The notes under the pieces were generated by a model. That model was not told the origin of the DNA and did not search any database. It saw nothing but the letters and a program-made list of their open reading frames with translations. Position numbers and translations under genes: made by a program. Source: Erythroxylum novogranatense (lineage: Eukaryota; Streptophyta; Magnoliopsida; Malpighiales; Erythroxylaceae). Taken from it: DNA of 64,000 bases. Positions 10,736-22,708 of the stretch are shown here, piece after piece. Position 1 is the stretch's first letter, and every line of letters starts with the position of its first letter. The stretch spans positions 24,166,350-24,230,349 of the forward strand of contig CM057234.1 in NCBI GenBank assembly GCA_029891385.1. The letters run 5' to 3'.

Positions 10736-11916
10736 TCTGAATGGACGAGTGTTAGTTTATTGGGCATAATTTATGGTATAGACCTCCGATTGAGGTGATT
10801 CTCGATTCTTTATGAACTAGGGATAGAGGCCTACTATTGAGGATGATTATGGAAGTTAGAATTTAATTTAAATGGAATTGATTAATAGAGAATAAGGTCA
10901 ATTATGGTTCCTAGTGTGACCTAAGTATTGAATTGAGACAATTGGAATTTTAATTGGGATTTTCAATAGAGGTTTTGACCCAAGGGTTATGGAATTGCTA
11001 TAGGGTATATGAATCGAGGAGATTGAATTGGATTTTAGGATTGGATCAATTATTGTCGATCAATTGAGCGAAGAGTTAGAATTGAGCCTAAGAGTTCTAA
11101 ATTGGGTTTTAGCGCCAGAAATCGTGAACATGCATTGTACATAATTTCATCGAGACATATGCATCACTGAATTGTTTAATTGAGCATCTAGTAATGGAAC
11201 TGTATTTAAATGTTATAGAGGCGCGTTGGATCGTCATTCCACGGACATTCTTTGGAACTTCGAGCGTAGCTTCGGAAGTTACGGTGAGTAACCTAGTTGG
11301 TTTCTCAAATTCTTGATTGTCTAAATGCTCAATGTGAATTACTTGTCAATGTGAAATTGCATGATTCTGAAATGTACATGATCGAATGACATGTTTCTCT
11401 TGTATTGGATTGGACTCTTCGATAACACCGAGAAATGCAATCTTGGGCTTTTATAGCCATACATTGTAAATTCTTGAACATTGCATTACATGCATAAATG
11501 CATGATCGGATAATGGATATGTGACCCAAGTTGCTATTATCAACGAAAAGAGCCTCGAACTCGAACCTTGATCTTGACCGGTCTCGAGCACGAGGGAGAA
11601 ATGTTGTGAGTCCCCCATGAATCTTGATCGAGCACTTGGGCACAACCTTTGAATAACTGGAAAAGAGTCTCATATGCATTGTATACACATGGTGATTGAA
11701 TTGTGACACTTCTTGAATTATGTGATGATGTGAGAGATTGCAAATTGTTACATGCCATCGTAAATCGCTGTATAATATCTTGTAAATTGTGATATGATAT
11801 CGCAAAGCTATTAAAGCTAACGCAAATTGATATATACTAATTGTATCTTCTTGTGTCGTCAGACATAATCTGCGTAATGCATGATTTGAGTGAACCATCG
11901 ATGATGGTTTCTCACT

Positions 11917-11934
11917 GAGTTCGCAAACTCACCC
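11917..11934 (+). promoter_or_regulatory. GAGTTCGCAAACTCACCC motif in the Gypsy-2 LTR
   Basis: A divergent copy of the GAGCT...AGCTCACCCC hairpin block found in the Tekay-type LTRs. The stem changes on both sides (GAGTT with AACTC), so pairing is kept. No clear TATAAAT lies at the usual distance here. Confidence 0.5.
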
Positions 11935-12339
11935 AAAATTGCATCTAATTTTTCAGGATCGATAGAGTAGACTCCTAGCTCCGGAGATAGTCTTTTCCTG
12001 CCGTGCGAGCGTGCTGGCAAGAGAAGCGATGGCACACAGGTCGGTCAGTTGGGTTGGACTTTTGGGGATGACTTAGGATAGATGCTTGTATCAGTTTCCT
12101 TTTTGGTTTTGTTTAGGGGACTGATAGACTTGTCTATTCTGATATTGGATGACTGTATCAAGATTATTTTGGATTTTAAAATTTACTGATTTATGATATA
12201 TTATGGTTTTAATTATTGCGATGCCATGTGGATTAGCAGTGGGAATTTTCTGGTAGTGCACCTTTATCGTGGGATACGTGTCGGAGCGACCTTCGGGCGT
12301 CCCGATGTGTACCCTACGGTGAGGGGGCGCTACAGTAAT

Positions 12340-12720
12340 ACTCATATTATACTGATCACCTAAAAAATCTAATTTATAAGCACTATCATTGATTCATTCA
12401 ACAACTTAAAATGGGCCATCTCTTATTGGTTTTAACTTTGGTCTTCTAGGGATGTCTTCGTTCTTATATGCACCCACAACTAATCGCCTATTTTAAAGAT
12501 AAATTTTTTCTCCTTTTGTTAGCTTTTGATGAATATTCTTTATTTTCCACATTAATATATTATTAAACAATTTTTTGTAGATGCTTTATCATTTTAATAT
12601 TTTTGACGTCTATGCTACTCCTCCTAAGAATATGTAAAGGAACCAAATCTAATAGAGTTAGTGGGTTAAAGTCATAAAATATCTTAAAAGTTGAATACCC
12701 ATTAATGCTTTTTTTTCCAA
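12340..12720 (-). pseudogene. Antisense Gypsy integrase C-terminal remnant
   Basis: On the minus strand, broken frames give FNPLTLLDLVPL, then YSSKANKRRKNL, then VHI and RRPKLKPIRDGPF, then INDSAYKLDF. This order is the integrase C-terminal region of another plant Gypsy lineage: FNPLTPLDL, the KANKGRK block, VWVH-RKERFP and GPFQV-ERINDNAYKLDLP, as I remember the family. It carries several stops and frameshifts and no neighbouring LTR. It is older than, and opposite in strand to, Gypsy-2. Confidence 0.65.
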
Positions 12721-13359
12721 AGAATTAAAATAAAATCATTAGCCATATGACAATAAAATAAAATTTACAAAGTAAATAAAGTGTGAAGGCTTTTGTCTAA
12801 AAAGGTTCATGCTTATTATTGTAAGGAGAACATGGAACATTTCACATAAGTGGCAGATATATTTTTGCATCTGCTTACACACCCACTTTTCAAATTCTTC
12901 AATCATGATTATCTCCATAATTCCCTATTTTATAAGATACACTAGTTTTGCTTGCCTTCAAGATTAAAGTGGTCCTGAAATCCATAATCAACTCGAAACA
13001 AGGATAATTCCTTTAGGGAAGGAGTATATGGGATAATAGCTTATTGGCTTTAAAGATTTTTTAAAAAATCTTATAAGAAAATTGATAACAAAAAAGTTAT
13101 GCATTCAAAATTGATTTTTATAAAGGTTTTGATTTAGTATATATAATGGAGGCTCATGTTTGATAGTCTAACAACTTTTGTGGTTTCCCAATCTAATTCA
13201 CAAAATGACTAGAACAATATGTAACCTTTATCTCTTTCAGTGTGTTAGTCAAATGGATAAAAGTATACAATCCTAAAAACAAAAAGGGTTAGCAATGAAA
13301 TCTATCATAATAATGAACAAAGTTCTACTTAAAAAAAAGATTTGGAAGTTATTTGTAGA
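12721..13359. other. AT-rich stretch, nothing recognised
   Basis: No open frame, repeat or RNA gene that I can support. It may be more of the decayed Gypsy remnant or older intergenic DNA. Confidence 0.4.
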
Positions 13360-13667
13360 TAGGGTCGTTCCTATTGTTTTATAGGTCCTGGCCGAAATTT
13401 AAAAAAAGGCCCCAATAAATCAACAATATATTTAAGTTTACATGTTTGTATGAAACATAAATGACCCAATTTATAAGTCTACATACTCGACCAAATATTA
13501 AATGATCATAACATCACATAATAATATCTTACAAATATCATTAACAATAAAATAACTAAAAATAATAACAATAACAACAAAATAACAATAACGACAATCA
13601 AACAACAATATTAGATTGCAAAACAAACTAAGAAAATTACACTAACAAATATACAGAGGATCATGAT

Positions 13668-16120
13668 TTATGAAAAACAATTTCTTCGTGCATTTCTAAA
13701 TGCAAAATCATTAATAATATTATCAAAATCAATATTGTCCAACATATCCTTCTCAATACATAACATAACTAAACCATTTAACCTTTCTTATGACATTGAT
13801 GACCTCAAGTAGGTTTTCAATAAATTTAACTTTGAAAAACTTCTCTCAGCTGATGCTACAGTCACAGGCATAGTCAATAGAATTCAATAAGCAATTAAAA
13901 CATTTGGACAACAATCTGCAGCTTTAATAAATTCTAAAATTTTAACTGATGACATTAACTCATTTGGAAAAGTCATTTGCAATACTTTTAATTTAGAAAA
14001 AAGATAATCTAAATCTACATCTGACACATTTTCACGAGAAAAAGTCGTCGTAAAATTAGTGCAACATTATCTTAATTCATTATCATCCAATGACCTCAAC
14101 TTCCTTGAATCAAATAAAAATCAAAAAATATTATCAAATGTTGTTAATTATTCAAATCTATTATTTAATGAAGTAATTTCCATATCTACAACAACTAGAA
14201 AGTAATTAACTCTGAAAAAATCTTCAACTGATTGTATTTCTCCATTATGGTTAATTTCATCAAATTGTCTTTTCCTAATAATACAACGTCTAGTTGGAAA
14301 TGTAGGCTCTATATTCATCTCAAGCGTAAGACTTTTATTCATATTAGAGCTAAACCCTTCATCTCTATATTTCTAAAAAAATACCATCACATCTAATTGC
14401 TTTATGGTAGCATTAATGCACATAGATTTAGACTGCAACTTTTTACTCACCATGTTAATAATGAATAAAATATCATACCAAATAATCGTACCAAGTAAAA
14501 ACTCAAAACTATCAGGTACACTAACCAAGCTTTCTACTTCACTCTTTGACTTGGCATCATCACAAGATCTAGATAATTTCATCAAAGCCAATCTTATTTG
14601 AGGAGCTTGAAATCTAATAGTTTTAACACTTTTTATTCGACTCTCCCAACGAGTGTTGGACAATGATTTCATATTTAAGCCTAAAACATTATCAAGAAAA
14701 ACTTTCCACCTTTTAGGAGAACTTGAAAATAATGCATATATACGTTGCACAGCTCTAAAAATGAAATAGTTTTAACACAAGAATGTGCCATATCACTAAG
14801 AGTAAGATTAAGATTTTGACAAGCACATGACATATATAATGCTCTTGGATTTATTTCAAGTAGTCACTTTTGAACTCCTTGGTGTTTTCCCTTCATATTA
14901 GAATCGTTGTCATAACCTTGACCCCTTACATTATAAACATTAAGATCAAGAGAATTAAATGCATTCAATAATTCATTGAAAAGTCCCAATCTAGATGTGT
15001 CTTCTACCTTTAAGAACTCTAAAAGGTATTCCTCTATTTTTATTTTTTATTTGAAATATTCACACATCGTAACAAATTCATTTGTTCTTGATGACTCAAA
15101 TCTGGGGTACAATCAAGAATAATAGAAAAATATTTCACCTCTTTAATGATCCTTATGATAGAACTTCTAACGTTATGGGCCAACAGAGAAATCAACTCAT
15201 TTTGAATTTTGTGACCAAGATAATGATGATGAATTTCATGATTTTGAATACGTCTAACATGGTCTTGCATTATCACATCAAATCCAACAATTATTACCAT
15301 TACCATCTTAGTAAAATTTCTCATTGGATCCTCGAAAAGCTAAATTATATTTAGCAAGATATTTCACATCAGAAACTATTCTTATCAAAACTTGTCTCCA
15401 ATGTTCTTTCTCCTTTGCAATTTCTTATTATAAATCTTTGTCAACTGTTTGATTTTTCTCAATCTTACTCTTAATTCATTCCAGGTTCTCATATTAGTCA
15501 TATGCTCAATGCAATTCTCATGTTATTTGAGTCTCTCACTAAGATGCTTCCAATCTCTAAGTCCGTCATTTACTAATCAACTTTGTTTGTTAGTAGATTT
15601 GAACAACTTACAACAAAAATAATATACTTTATCTACATGTTTAGAATAAACTACCCATTTTCTATCGCTAATCTCTCCATTACTCAAATTTCTATAATAA
15701 TAAGAATATGATAAATGGTGAGAGGTATTGTCCAAAGGAAACATAAGATTCAGTTCTCTTATAGACCCTTTTTAAACTAAAATATCCCTTGCTTTATTAT
15801 CAAGATTATCACAATTATTAAGATCATAAATGTCCAATATAGGGCTTACTTGCTCATCTGCCTTTAAATTTTCTAAAGTGGATGCATTTGGTACATGATC
15901 ATACTCACTTAGATTTCTAATATCCTCATGAATATGAATCTCATCACTTAAGTTTTCTTTATGTTTGTCAAAATTATATTAACCTAATTCCTCGAGACTC
16001 TCACTAGAGGAGCCTACTCTTTTAATAAATTTATTACTTGCTCCTTTTTGGGACTCTATTAATTGTGCTACTTGTTTTCTTTTTTTTTTCATCTCCAGAT
16101 AAATGCTTTTTAGGCAACAT
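13668..16120 (-). pseudogene. hAT transposase (DUF4371/zinc-finger MYM type 1-like), decayed
   Basis: The start is MLPKKHLSGDEKK, from ATG at 16120. The same protein continues in broken frames: LIESQKGASNKFIKRVGSSS near 16030; the DUF4371-type region at 15040-15324 ([37 protein letters not shown]); QRIYALFSSSPKRWKVFLDN and SNTRWESRIKSVK at 14373-14750; NIEPTFPTRRCIIRKRQFDE at 14148-14342; and a C-terminus NARRNCFS before the stop at 13668. This is the RNase H-fold transposase split by a helical insert that is typical of hAT; it would catalyse cut-and-paste movement. Numerous stops and indels rule out activity. Confidence 0.8.
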
Positions 16121-17211
16121 AATATAAATCAATTATAACACAGTTGAACTAGAAAAAAAACAAAAGCATATGTATGGAATTAGAAGAAGTGTGCGAGCAC
16201 AACTAAACTCCAATAGCTTTACAATATATCACAAAGATATATAAATGGTACTATATTTATGATAAAGGAAAAATAAATAACAAAATTTAATATCTAATAT
16301 TAAAAATAAAACAAAGAGCAAATTTTAATGATAGAGACACATTAATTTCTAAAATACAAGAAATTAACATACTTAGGAAAAATATAGTAAATAATATTCT
16401 AAGTTAATAAATATTCTAAGTTTCCAAAGTCAAATATTATCCTATTCTATAAGTTGTGGAAATGATTGAATATTATTATTATTTTATTATTACGACATGT
16501 TTAATAGAATCATACGTATTTTATAATAAAGAAAACCATTTATGTAGTCTTTGAATTGAGTAACCTAAATTATTTGTGTTGGACCCGAATTTTTATATGA
16601 TGTTATTAAGCATGAATTGTGTTAATTGTGTGATTTATGGTTTGATTGGATTTAATTGGAAGTGTTAGGGGATAATTGAGATTTATTTGAGTTTAATGTG
16701 GTTTGAAAGGGTAAGAGTGTATGAGGGTATTTTGGGAAGATTGCTTAAGTAAGAAGGGTTAAGGCTTTGAAGGAGGGGTAAAATGGTCTTTACCCATCCT
16801 AGTTAGAGTTAAGAGTAAGAATTAGAAGAGTTAGAAGAAAGAAAGAAAAGAAAAGGGAAAGGAGAAAAGAGAAGGGAGAAGCCGTAGGTGGAGAAGAGAA
16901 GAGAAATAGGGCTTGGTGATTCTTGAGATTTTTGACAGATTGGAGCTATTTTCAAGTAAGTTTAGCCTCTTGTAATCTTTTTGTCGTTGGATTAAACCTA
17001 AAGATAGGTTGAATGTGTGAGAATCGGTGGTTTAGGATTTAAGGGAAAAAATGGATAGATTTCTTTGGGTTGATGATTGTGTGTTTGTTTTCAGTTGCAT
17101 ATGGGTTAGAAATATATTCTAAGACTTGAATCAAGGTTTAGCTGTGTTGCATTTGTGTTTGGGGAAGGATTGAAGTGTGAAAATGCTGGAAAATCAGGTT
17201 CGGAGTCGTTC

Positions 17212-17442
17212 TCCAGGTCCGCAAGTCGAGACGTGCGTACGAACACGCCGCGATGTGCGTACGAACACACCGTGACGTGCGAGTTCGTCGCGACGTGCAA
17301 ATTTTAGGTTCATCGCGACGTATGAGAAGGGCAACGTCGCGACGAGCGTGAGAAGCACGCCGTGACGTGCGAGAAGTTGGTGTTCGCCGAGTGCGGATGT
17401 TTGCCGCGACGAACGGGGCTTCGTCCCGGCGAGCCCCCTGTT
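17212..17442. repeat. CpG-rich array in the solo LTR (CGACGTGCG words)
   Basis: Repeated words around CGCGACGTGCG, GTGCGTACGAACAC (two adjacent copies near 17234-17270) and GTCGCGACGAGCG, in an otherwise AT-rich LTR. The position relative to the following CATATCTTTTGCTATAG block equals that of the arrays at 6114 and 10510. Confidence 0.8.
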
Positions 17443-18336
17443 TTTAGCAGTGAGGAATTGTAGTCTTTTGGGCATATCTTTTGCTATAGATGTCCAAATG
17501 AGGTGATTTTGGATTCGTTGTGATCTAGAAATTAAGGGCTACAAGTTATATGAAAAAGGGAAGTGTGGAATTAGTCTCTAAGGGTTTAGGAATTGAGATG
17601 GAAGTCGAGTGTAGACTTTTAACGCTAGTGCTTTTACTTTTTGAGCTTCTTGAATATTTCCTTTGAATGTTAATTGAATGGGAACTTGGTTTGTTATAGG
17701 AAACTAAGCTGACCTGACTCAATCGCAAGAGGAAGGACAACAGTGAGTTGGATTCTCGAGCGATATTAGGTGGGCAATATATTTATGGTTGTTGTGTGTA
17801 TGGGCAATATGTGTATGCTTGCTTGCATGTGTGTGACACTGTTTGTGTTGAATGATAAGAAATATTGAAAATGCATTGTGAGCATGATTATGTACTGCCT
17901 TGATAGGCACTATGGTATTGAGTAGGAATGAAAAGAACAAAAAGTATGAAAGCTTTGATAAAATGCTTCGAGCATGAATTGAATTGTTATGTGCTTTGTT
18001 TGGGTGAGAGAGTAACGGATGGAGTCACGTGCACGTCGACGTATAGCCTTCTCCTGGCTGCCCGCTTGAGGCCACGAGATCCTTTAGAAATTGGACTCGG
18101 ATAGTTTACGGTATAAACTTCAGTTTATCCGGATCGTTTTACGGAACTCTCGAACTATTGGTTGTGCATGAGATGATTGATTTATTGGAAATGATGCATA
18201 GTAATTGTTATGTTGTGAAGCAGGAATTACATGATATATTCTCTTGATGGTTATATGAATGTGAATCAATTGATAAATGTTAACTTGCTATACTTGTACA
18301 TATATATGCTTGAATGTGTGGCTCGTTGCCAATGGC

Positions 18337-18374
18337 TATAAATGTATATGCCACTGAGCTTCGCAGCTCACCCC
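18337..18374 (+). promoter_or_regulatory. Conserved LTR block: TATAAAT + GAGCTTCGCAGCTCACCCC
   Basis: TATAAAT at 18337 and GAGCTTCGCAGCTCACCCC at 18356, 19 bp from start to start, as in the other Tekay-type LTRs. The distance to the LTR end is about 410 bp, a plausible R-U5 length if transcription starts here. Confidence 0.6.
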
Positions 18375-18789
18375 ATTATCTTCCCCCTCCTCAGGTGTAG
18401 AACGAGACGATCGTTGATCATGCAAGGCATCGGAAACTTCAAGATAACTAGGAGTTTTTGGTCTTAAGTTAGTATGTTTTTGGTTAGCCCACCAAGCATA
18501 TCATTATGGAGCATACTCATGTATTTTGATTTAAACTTTATTTTGTATTATGCTATTTTGAGAATACTTGTATAAATTCCTTTGGGTTGTTATGGCATGA
18601 AGCCCCTTGGTTTATGGGGTGTTTACTTCATAGATGGAATGCATTGTAGAATATGTGTATGTATGTTGTGTGAATCGAATTATGCATGGATGTTGGGATC
18701 GGGTTCGATATGTTTACGCCTGTCGTCATTGGCCTTGACTCGAGGGTCGCCTCGGGAATAGGGATCTGGGGCCCGGTCCCAACAATTTG

Positions 18790-19416
18790 ATTTAGTCATA
18801 TTATCACTAAACTTAAGTGAACTCTACAAGAACACAAATCTAACAATTATTACATTACTTGTAGCAAAGTATAATGAAAATTACAATTACAAAAATTAAA
18901 TTATTTATTAATATTAAATTATTATAAGCAATAAGTAATCTAAAATAAAAAGAAGATACATAAATAAATACAATATCATTTAATATAAATATTATGATTT
19001 AAAATGCTAATATAATGTTCAAGTTAATGACAAATTACAAATTAATTATAACATATTCAAATATTTAATAAGCTAAAAATAGAAAAAAAGCGAAATTTTA
19101 TCTTTAAATTATACTCAAAACTCGAGAAGACATAATCGTAAAATTTTTGCTACTAATTTTTAGTTGAGTACCTTAAATACATATATTGATAAAAATAAAG
19201 AAATTATAAGGTAATAATATAAATAAATACTTCAAATCTATTTATAATCAAGAAGTTAACATATATTGATGAAAATTAAGAAATTAGAAGGTAAGAATAT
19301 AACTAAATACTTCAAGTCTATTTATAATCAAGAAGTTAGCAACGTTTCCTCCATTAAATGTTTAAGACTCTCAACGTTTTCCTTACATGTTTAACACTCT
19401 AAACGTTTTCTCTCTT
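18790..19416. other. AT-rich remainder of the hAT element
   Basis: No gene. Near the right edge, a motif resembling ATGTTTAAGACTCTCAACG followed by TTTTCC is repeated two to three times (about 19330-19415) and appears again just after the CACTA element (29670-29700). That supports both flanks belonging to one earlier element. Confidence 0.55.
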
Positions 19417-19436
19417 CACTACAAGAAGAAGGGGAA

Positions 19437-19718
19437 TTACCGACGAAATTTTCTGACGAAAACTTCCAAGATTCCGTCAGTAATTAATTTTACCGACGGA
19501 ATAGTGCGACGAAGACTGATGTTGGCGGGGACACGGTCGGTATATGTTACCGACGGTAAGACAAAACCATCGGTAATATATTACCGAGGGAATAGAAACA
19601 CCGTCAGTATAGTTGGTAGGAATTTACCGACGAAACTTTCGGAACATATTTCTACCCTTTATGACGGTTTTTGTTTTCCGTCGGTAATATATTACCGACG
19701 GTAAAGCAAGCCGTCGAT
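19437..19718. repeat. CACTA left subterminal repeats
   Basis: Multiple direct and inverted copies of ACCGACGG/CCGTCGGTAATAT words next to the left terminus, including the pair CGGTAATATATTACCGA. They are GC-rich compared with their surroundings. In En/Spm such repeats bind the element's accessory protein and set excision and methylation state. Confidence 0.85.
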
Positions 19719-19978
19719 AATTGCAACCCTTCATCAAATATACCTTTGATTTCTTAATCCAAAGGTGGAAGCTATTAGATCACTAAAGTCACATTTAATT
19801 CTTTGTAAATGTCTTGGTGAATGACAATTTTTCGAAAATCTGGTCGTGAAATTTGATTTCAATTTTAACAATTATAAATTATCGTTATATAAGTTTTGGA
19901 ATTTTGAACCCATGGAATTTGTTTAAAAAGAAAGTTAAATGATCATAAAAAGAAAAAAATATATTTCCTAACTGATAA

Positions 19979-22665
19979 TTAAAACATTAAATAATACATA
20001 AATGAATACCAAATTAATGACAACAACAATCCTATTGTCCTGATGAGCGTGGCTGATGTGTCTCTATCCCTTGATCTCATTTGGTCCATGTCATTTTTTA
20101 ACTTACTTATTACCTCCATCAACGTCTGAATTATGGACTCAAGCTGATTGATGCGTCGCGTTGTCGGCTCTGAACTAGATGCTGTTGTTGTCGACATAGT
20201 AGAGGAGTGCGAATAAAATGTGTTGACGTATGAGCCTACGCCAAAGATCCTTCCCCGACTGTCCTTATCACCCGCTGCATCAAAATATACCTGGTTCTTA
20301 TCAACAAGTTGTTCATACTGCAACTGTTGCCCAATTGTTTGTTATATTTAGTCCTATTAGGAGGCAATACTTATATTATAATTAGTAAGTGATAATTATT
20401 AAGATTGAATATTAAACTATGAAATTCACATACATTTAGTTCTCGATATCGGCTGTTGACGAATGTCACACCGTCATGTTTCTTAGTGTGAGTGTGTAAA
20501 AACAACTGATGGGATGTAGGCCTAACACCCATAGAATTTTCCTGCATAACAATGAAATGTAATAAGTTAAACTAGAATTTATAAAAATTTTGACAGAGTC
20601 TCTTCTATTTTTATGATATTACCCCCAATTCAAGAAAGCAAAGTATTCAACACAGCCATAAATGGCACCAACAAATTACTCCACACAGTCATGATCATTA
20701 GGCATACTACACATATATGTTCATCACAACATTTACACATCAATTTACATTGAAATATAGAAAAGTAAAAATTTAGAATATAAATGTAATATTTATATAC
20801 TTACAAGTCTCTCTGCATGCTCGCAGTGAGTAATTGATCTTCTCGTATAAACGGGAAAACTGTCTACCCCTAACCTACCACGTCTGTTGGTGGAGTTACG
20901 GCTCGACATGAACATTGCCTCAGGTGATCTCCAGTACTCCAACCAATGACTCCATGTGGACTCAGAAATGAAAGAGGGTCATACACCAGCATTGTGTATC
21001 TGATTAATAAAATCGCAATAACGTGTACGAGCTTGCGACTCCCATACACTATGTATTATCTCGTCCAGTTCAGAACTTCAATAAAAATGTTTATGAAAAT
21101 AAAAGGAATAAATTCAATAACTTATAATATATTTATATGTATGTTATTGTATACAATAAAAAGAAAAAAATATTTATCGCATATTGTACCTCAAACTCCT
21201 GACAGTAAAATGCCCTTATGACCTCATAGATCTTTTTCCAAGCATAACCCTCAGGATCAATCCTCTCTTTAAATGTAGATGTCATTTGTCTTGAACACAG
21301 TCCAGAAAGAATGAACCTAATATAAGAACAACTAAGTTAAAAGATTTGCAAAAATTTAAACATATAAGTTAATGATAAACATATATAATGTTTCATGCGA
21401 TTTCACTTACTATTTATCATATATTTTTATATACTTTCTACCATCAGGACCCTCAAATCCAGAGTGTATCTCGTCTCCTTCATCTTCCATAACTGTATTG
21501 GATGATATATGAGTATTGGATTGTTGCGTATCACCAGTTGCAAGTGACGATGTTCTTGCAACTGTAGGCGCTGGAGGTGGTGGTGGTGACTCAATTGTAG
21601 CTGGAGTCTGTGATGGGCTACCCTCATAGTAAGTCCTTCCAAACATGCTTCTAAGCCTGGGCCGCATGATCTGATGTTGTCTCTTTGGTCCCATATTTGT
21701 ACCTGAAATTTTTTTGTTTATTGAATTCTCTTTGAAATATTTAAATTTGATTCTAAATCTAATGTTTTACACAATATATGTAAAAGGAATTCAGGTTATT
21801 TGTTTCATATCATAACTTCAAATTTAGCAATAAGAATAATTGTTACAGTTATGGTACAATAATATAATTAGTTTATAGCACAATCATGTGTATTGCAAAG
21901 ATACATGACAATGATATTAATTTTTTGTTAGATTCCAAGTAACATGAGAGTCGGTAAAGGTAAAGGACTCCCCGATAGTTGGATTCCCAAGAAGGTTCCT
22001 CACATGTTTGAATGCTCCAATGGAAACAATAAATGTTCTTCCTGCACGTGTTTGGTTTTGAATACCTTCCTGTAACAGCGTTTCTGCTATTGCTAATTTT
22101 GTTGGTGAAACGTTCAGAAACAGTTTACCTACAACACAATAGGAAGGAACTTACATATTGTCATATTAAAAAGGGATAACAGAACCTATCCTGAATATGT
22201 ATACTTACGTGAATTTCCAGATGAGCTCTGTGGAATTGCTAACTTTTCCAAAGAAACCGATTCGCCTAATCCTTCATCGATCGTTGTGTCATTACTCCCG
22301 CCTCCTTCGGCATACATGTCATCTTCGAGATTAATTAAAGCTTAAAACATGTAATATATTCCATGAAATGTTAATATAACAACTTCATATGTTTGAATTG
22401 AGATGTATATAATAAGGAAAGTGATGTTGTTCATATGATAGTATACACCTTCAAGTAGAAGATCGGTCATGGAAGGCCAACGATCATTACTTAAAGAAAT
22501 GGAGATTATTGTTGCATCCTTTATTCTTTCAGCAGGGACAATTTTACCATATTCCTTCCAACGAAATGAATTACTTCCATCCGGAACCAGACGCCAAGTC
22601 AACATTCCTTGATTAAGAATTGGAAATAAAAATTTGACATAATATATTGAAAAGTTTGAGTACAT
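19979..22665 (-). pseudogene. CACTA second gene: Transposase_24 (Ptta/En/Spm, TNPA-like) protein, spliced
   Basis: The coding pieces lie in successive exons on the minus strand. TWRLVPDGSNSFRWKEYGK and RWPSMTDLLLEG are at 22440-22640. An exon ends at GNSR before a GTAAG donor, about 22205. FKHVRNLLGNPTIGESFT lies near 21960. MGPKRQHQIMRPRLRSMFGR with a proline run and an acidic stretch is at 21410-21694. The Transposase_24 core follows, with WRSPEAMFMSSRNSTNRRGR and THCEHAERL at about 20810-20935, FLHTHTKKHDG near 20490 and YFDAAGDKDSRGRIFGVGS at 20230-20290. A short coiled-coil segment (INQLESIIQTLMEVISKLKN) is near the C-terminus. Proteins of this kind bind CACTA subterminal repeats. Exon limits are approximate; I cannot show that it is intact. 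Confidence 0.65.
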
Positions 22666-22708
22666 ATTACTTGTTAAAGGAAATTAAATCTTCCACTACA
22701 TACACAAA

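Larger units (their letters stand above)
9638..12334 (+). mobile_element. Gypsy-2 3' LTR (2,697 bp)
   Basis: Starts TGTAACATCCCG after the polypurine tract and ends GGGGGCGCTACA at 12334, giving TGTA...TACA ends. It contains a CpG-rich array at 10510-10735 and a GAGTTCGCAAACTCACCC motif at 11917. A second LTR start of the same type (TGTAACATCCCGTC) is at 63240. No target duplication can be tested because the 5' end of the element is lost. Confidence 0.85.
16577..18784 (+). mobile_element. Tekay-type solo LTR (2,208 bp)
   Basis: Starts TGTTGGACCCG at 16577 and ends GGTCCCAACA at 18784. It is flanked by the 5-bp duplication ATTTG (16572-16576 and 18785-18789). There is no internal region, so it is a product of LTR-LTR recombination. 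Its plan matches the Gypsy-1 LTR: purine-rich tract (16845-16910), GTAAGT-like site (about 16956), CpG-rich array (17212-17442), CATATCTTTTGCTATAG block (about 17467), and the TATAAAT/hairpin block at 18337-18374. It lies upstream of the hAT transposase and separates it from the rest of that element. Confidence 0.9.
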
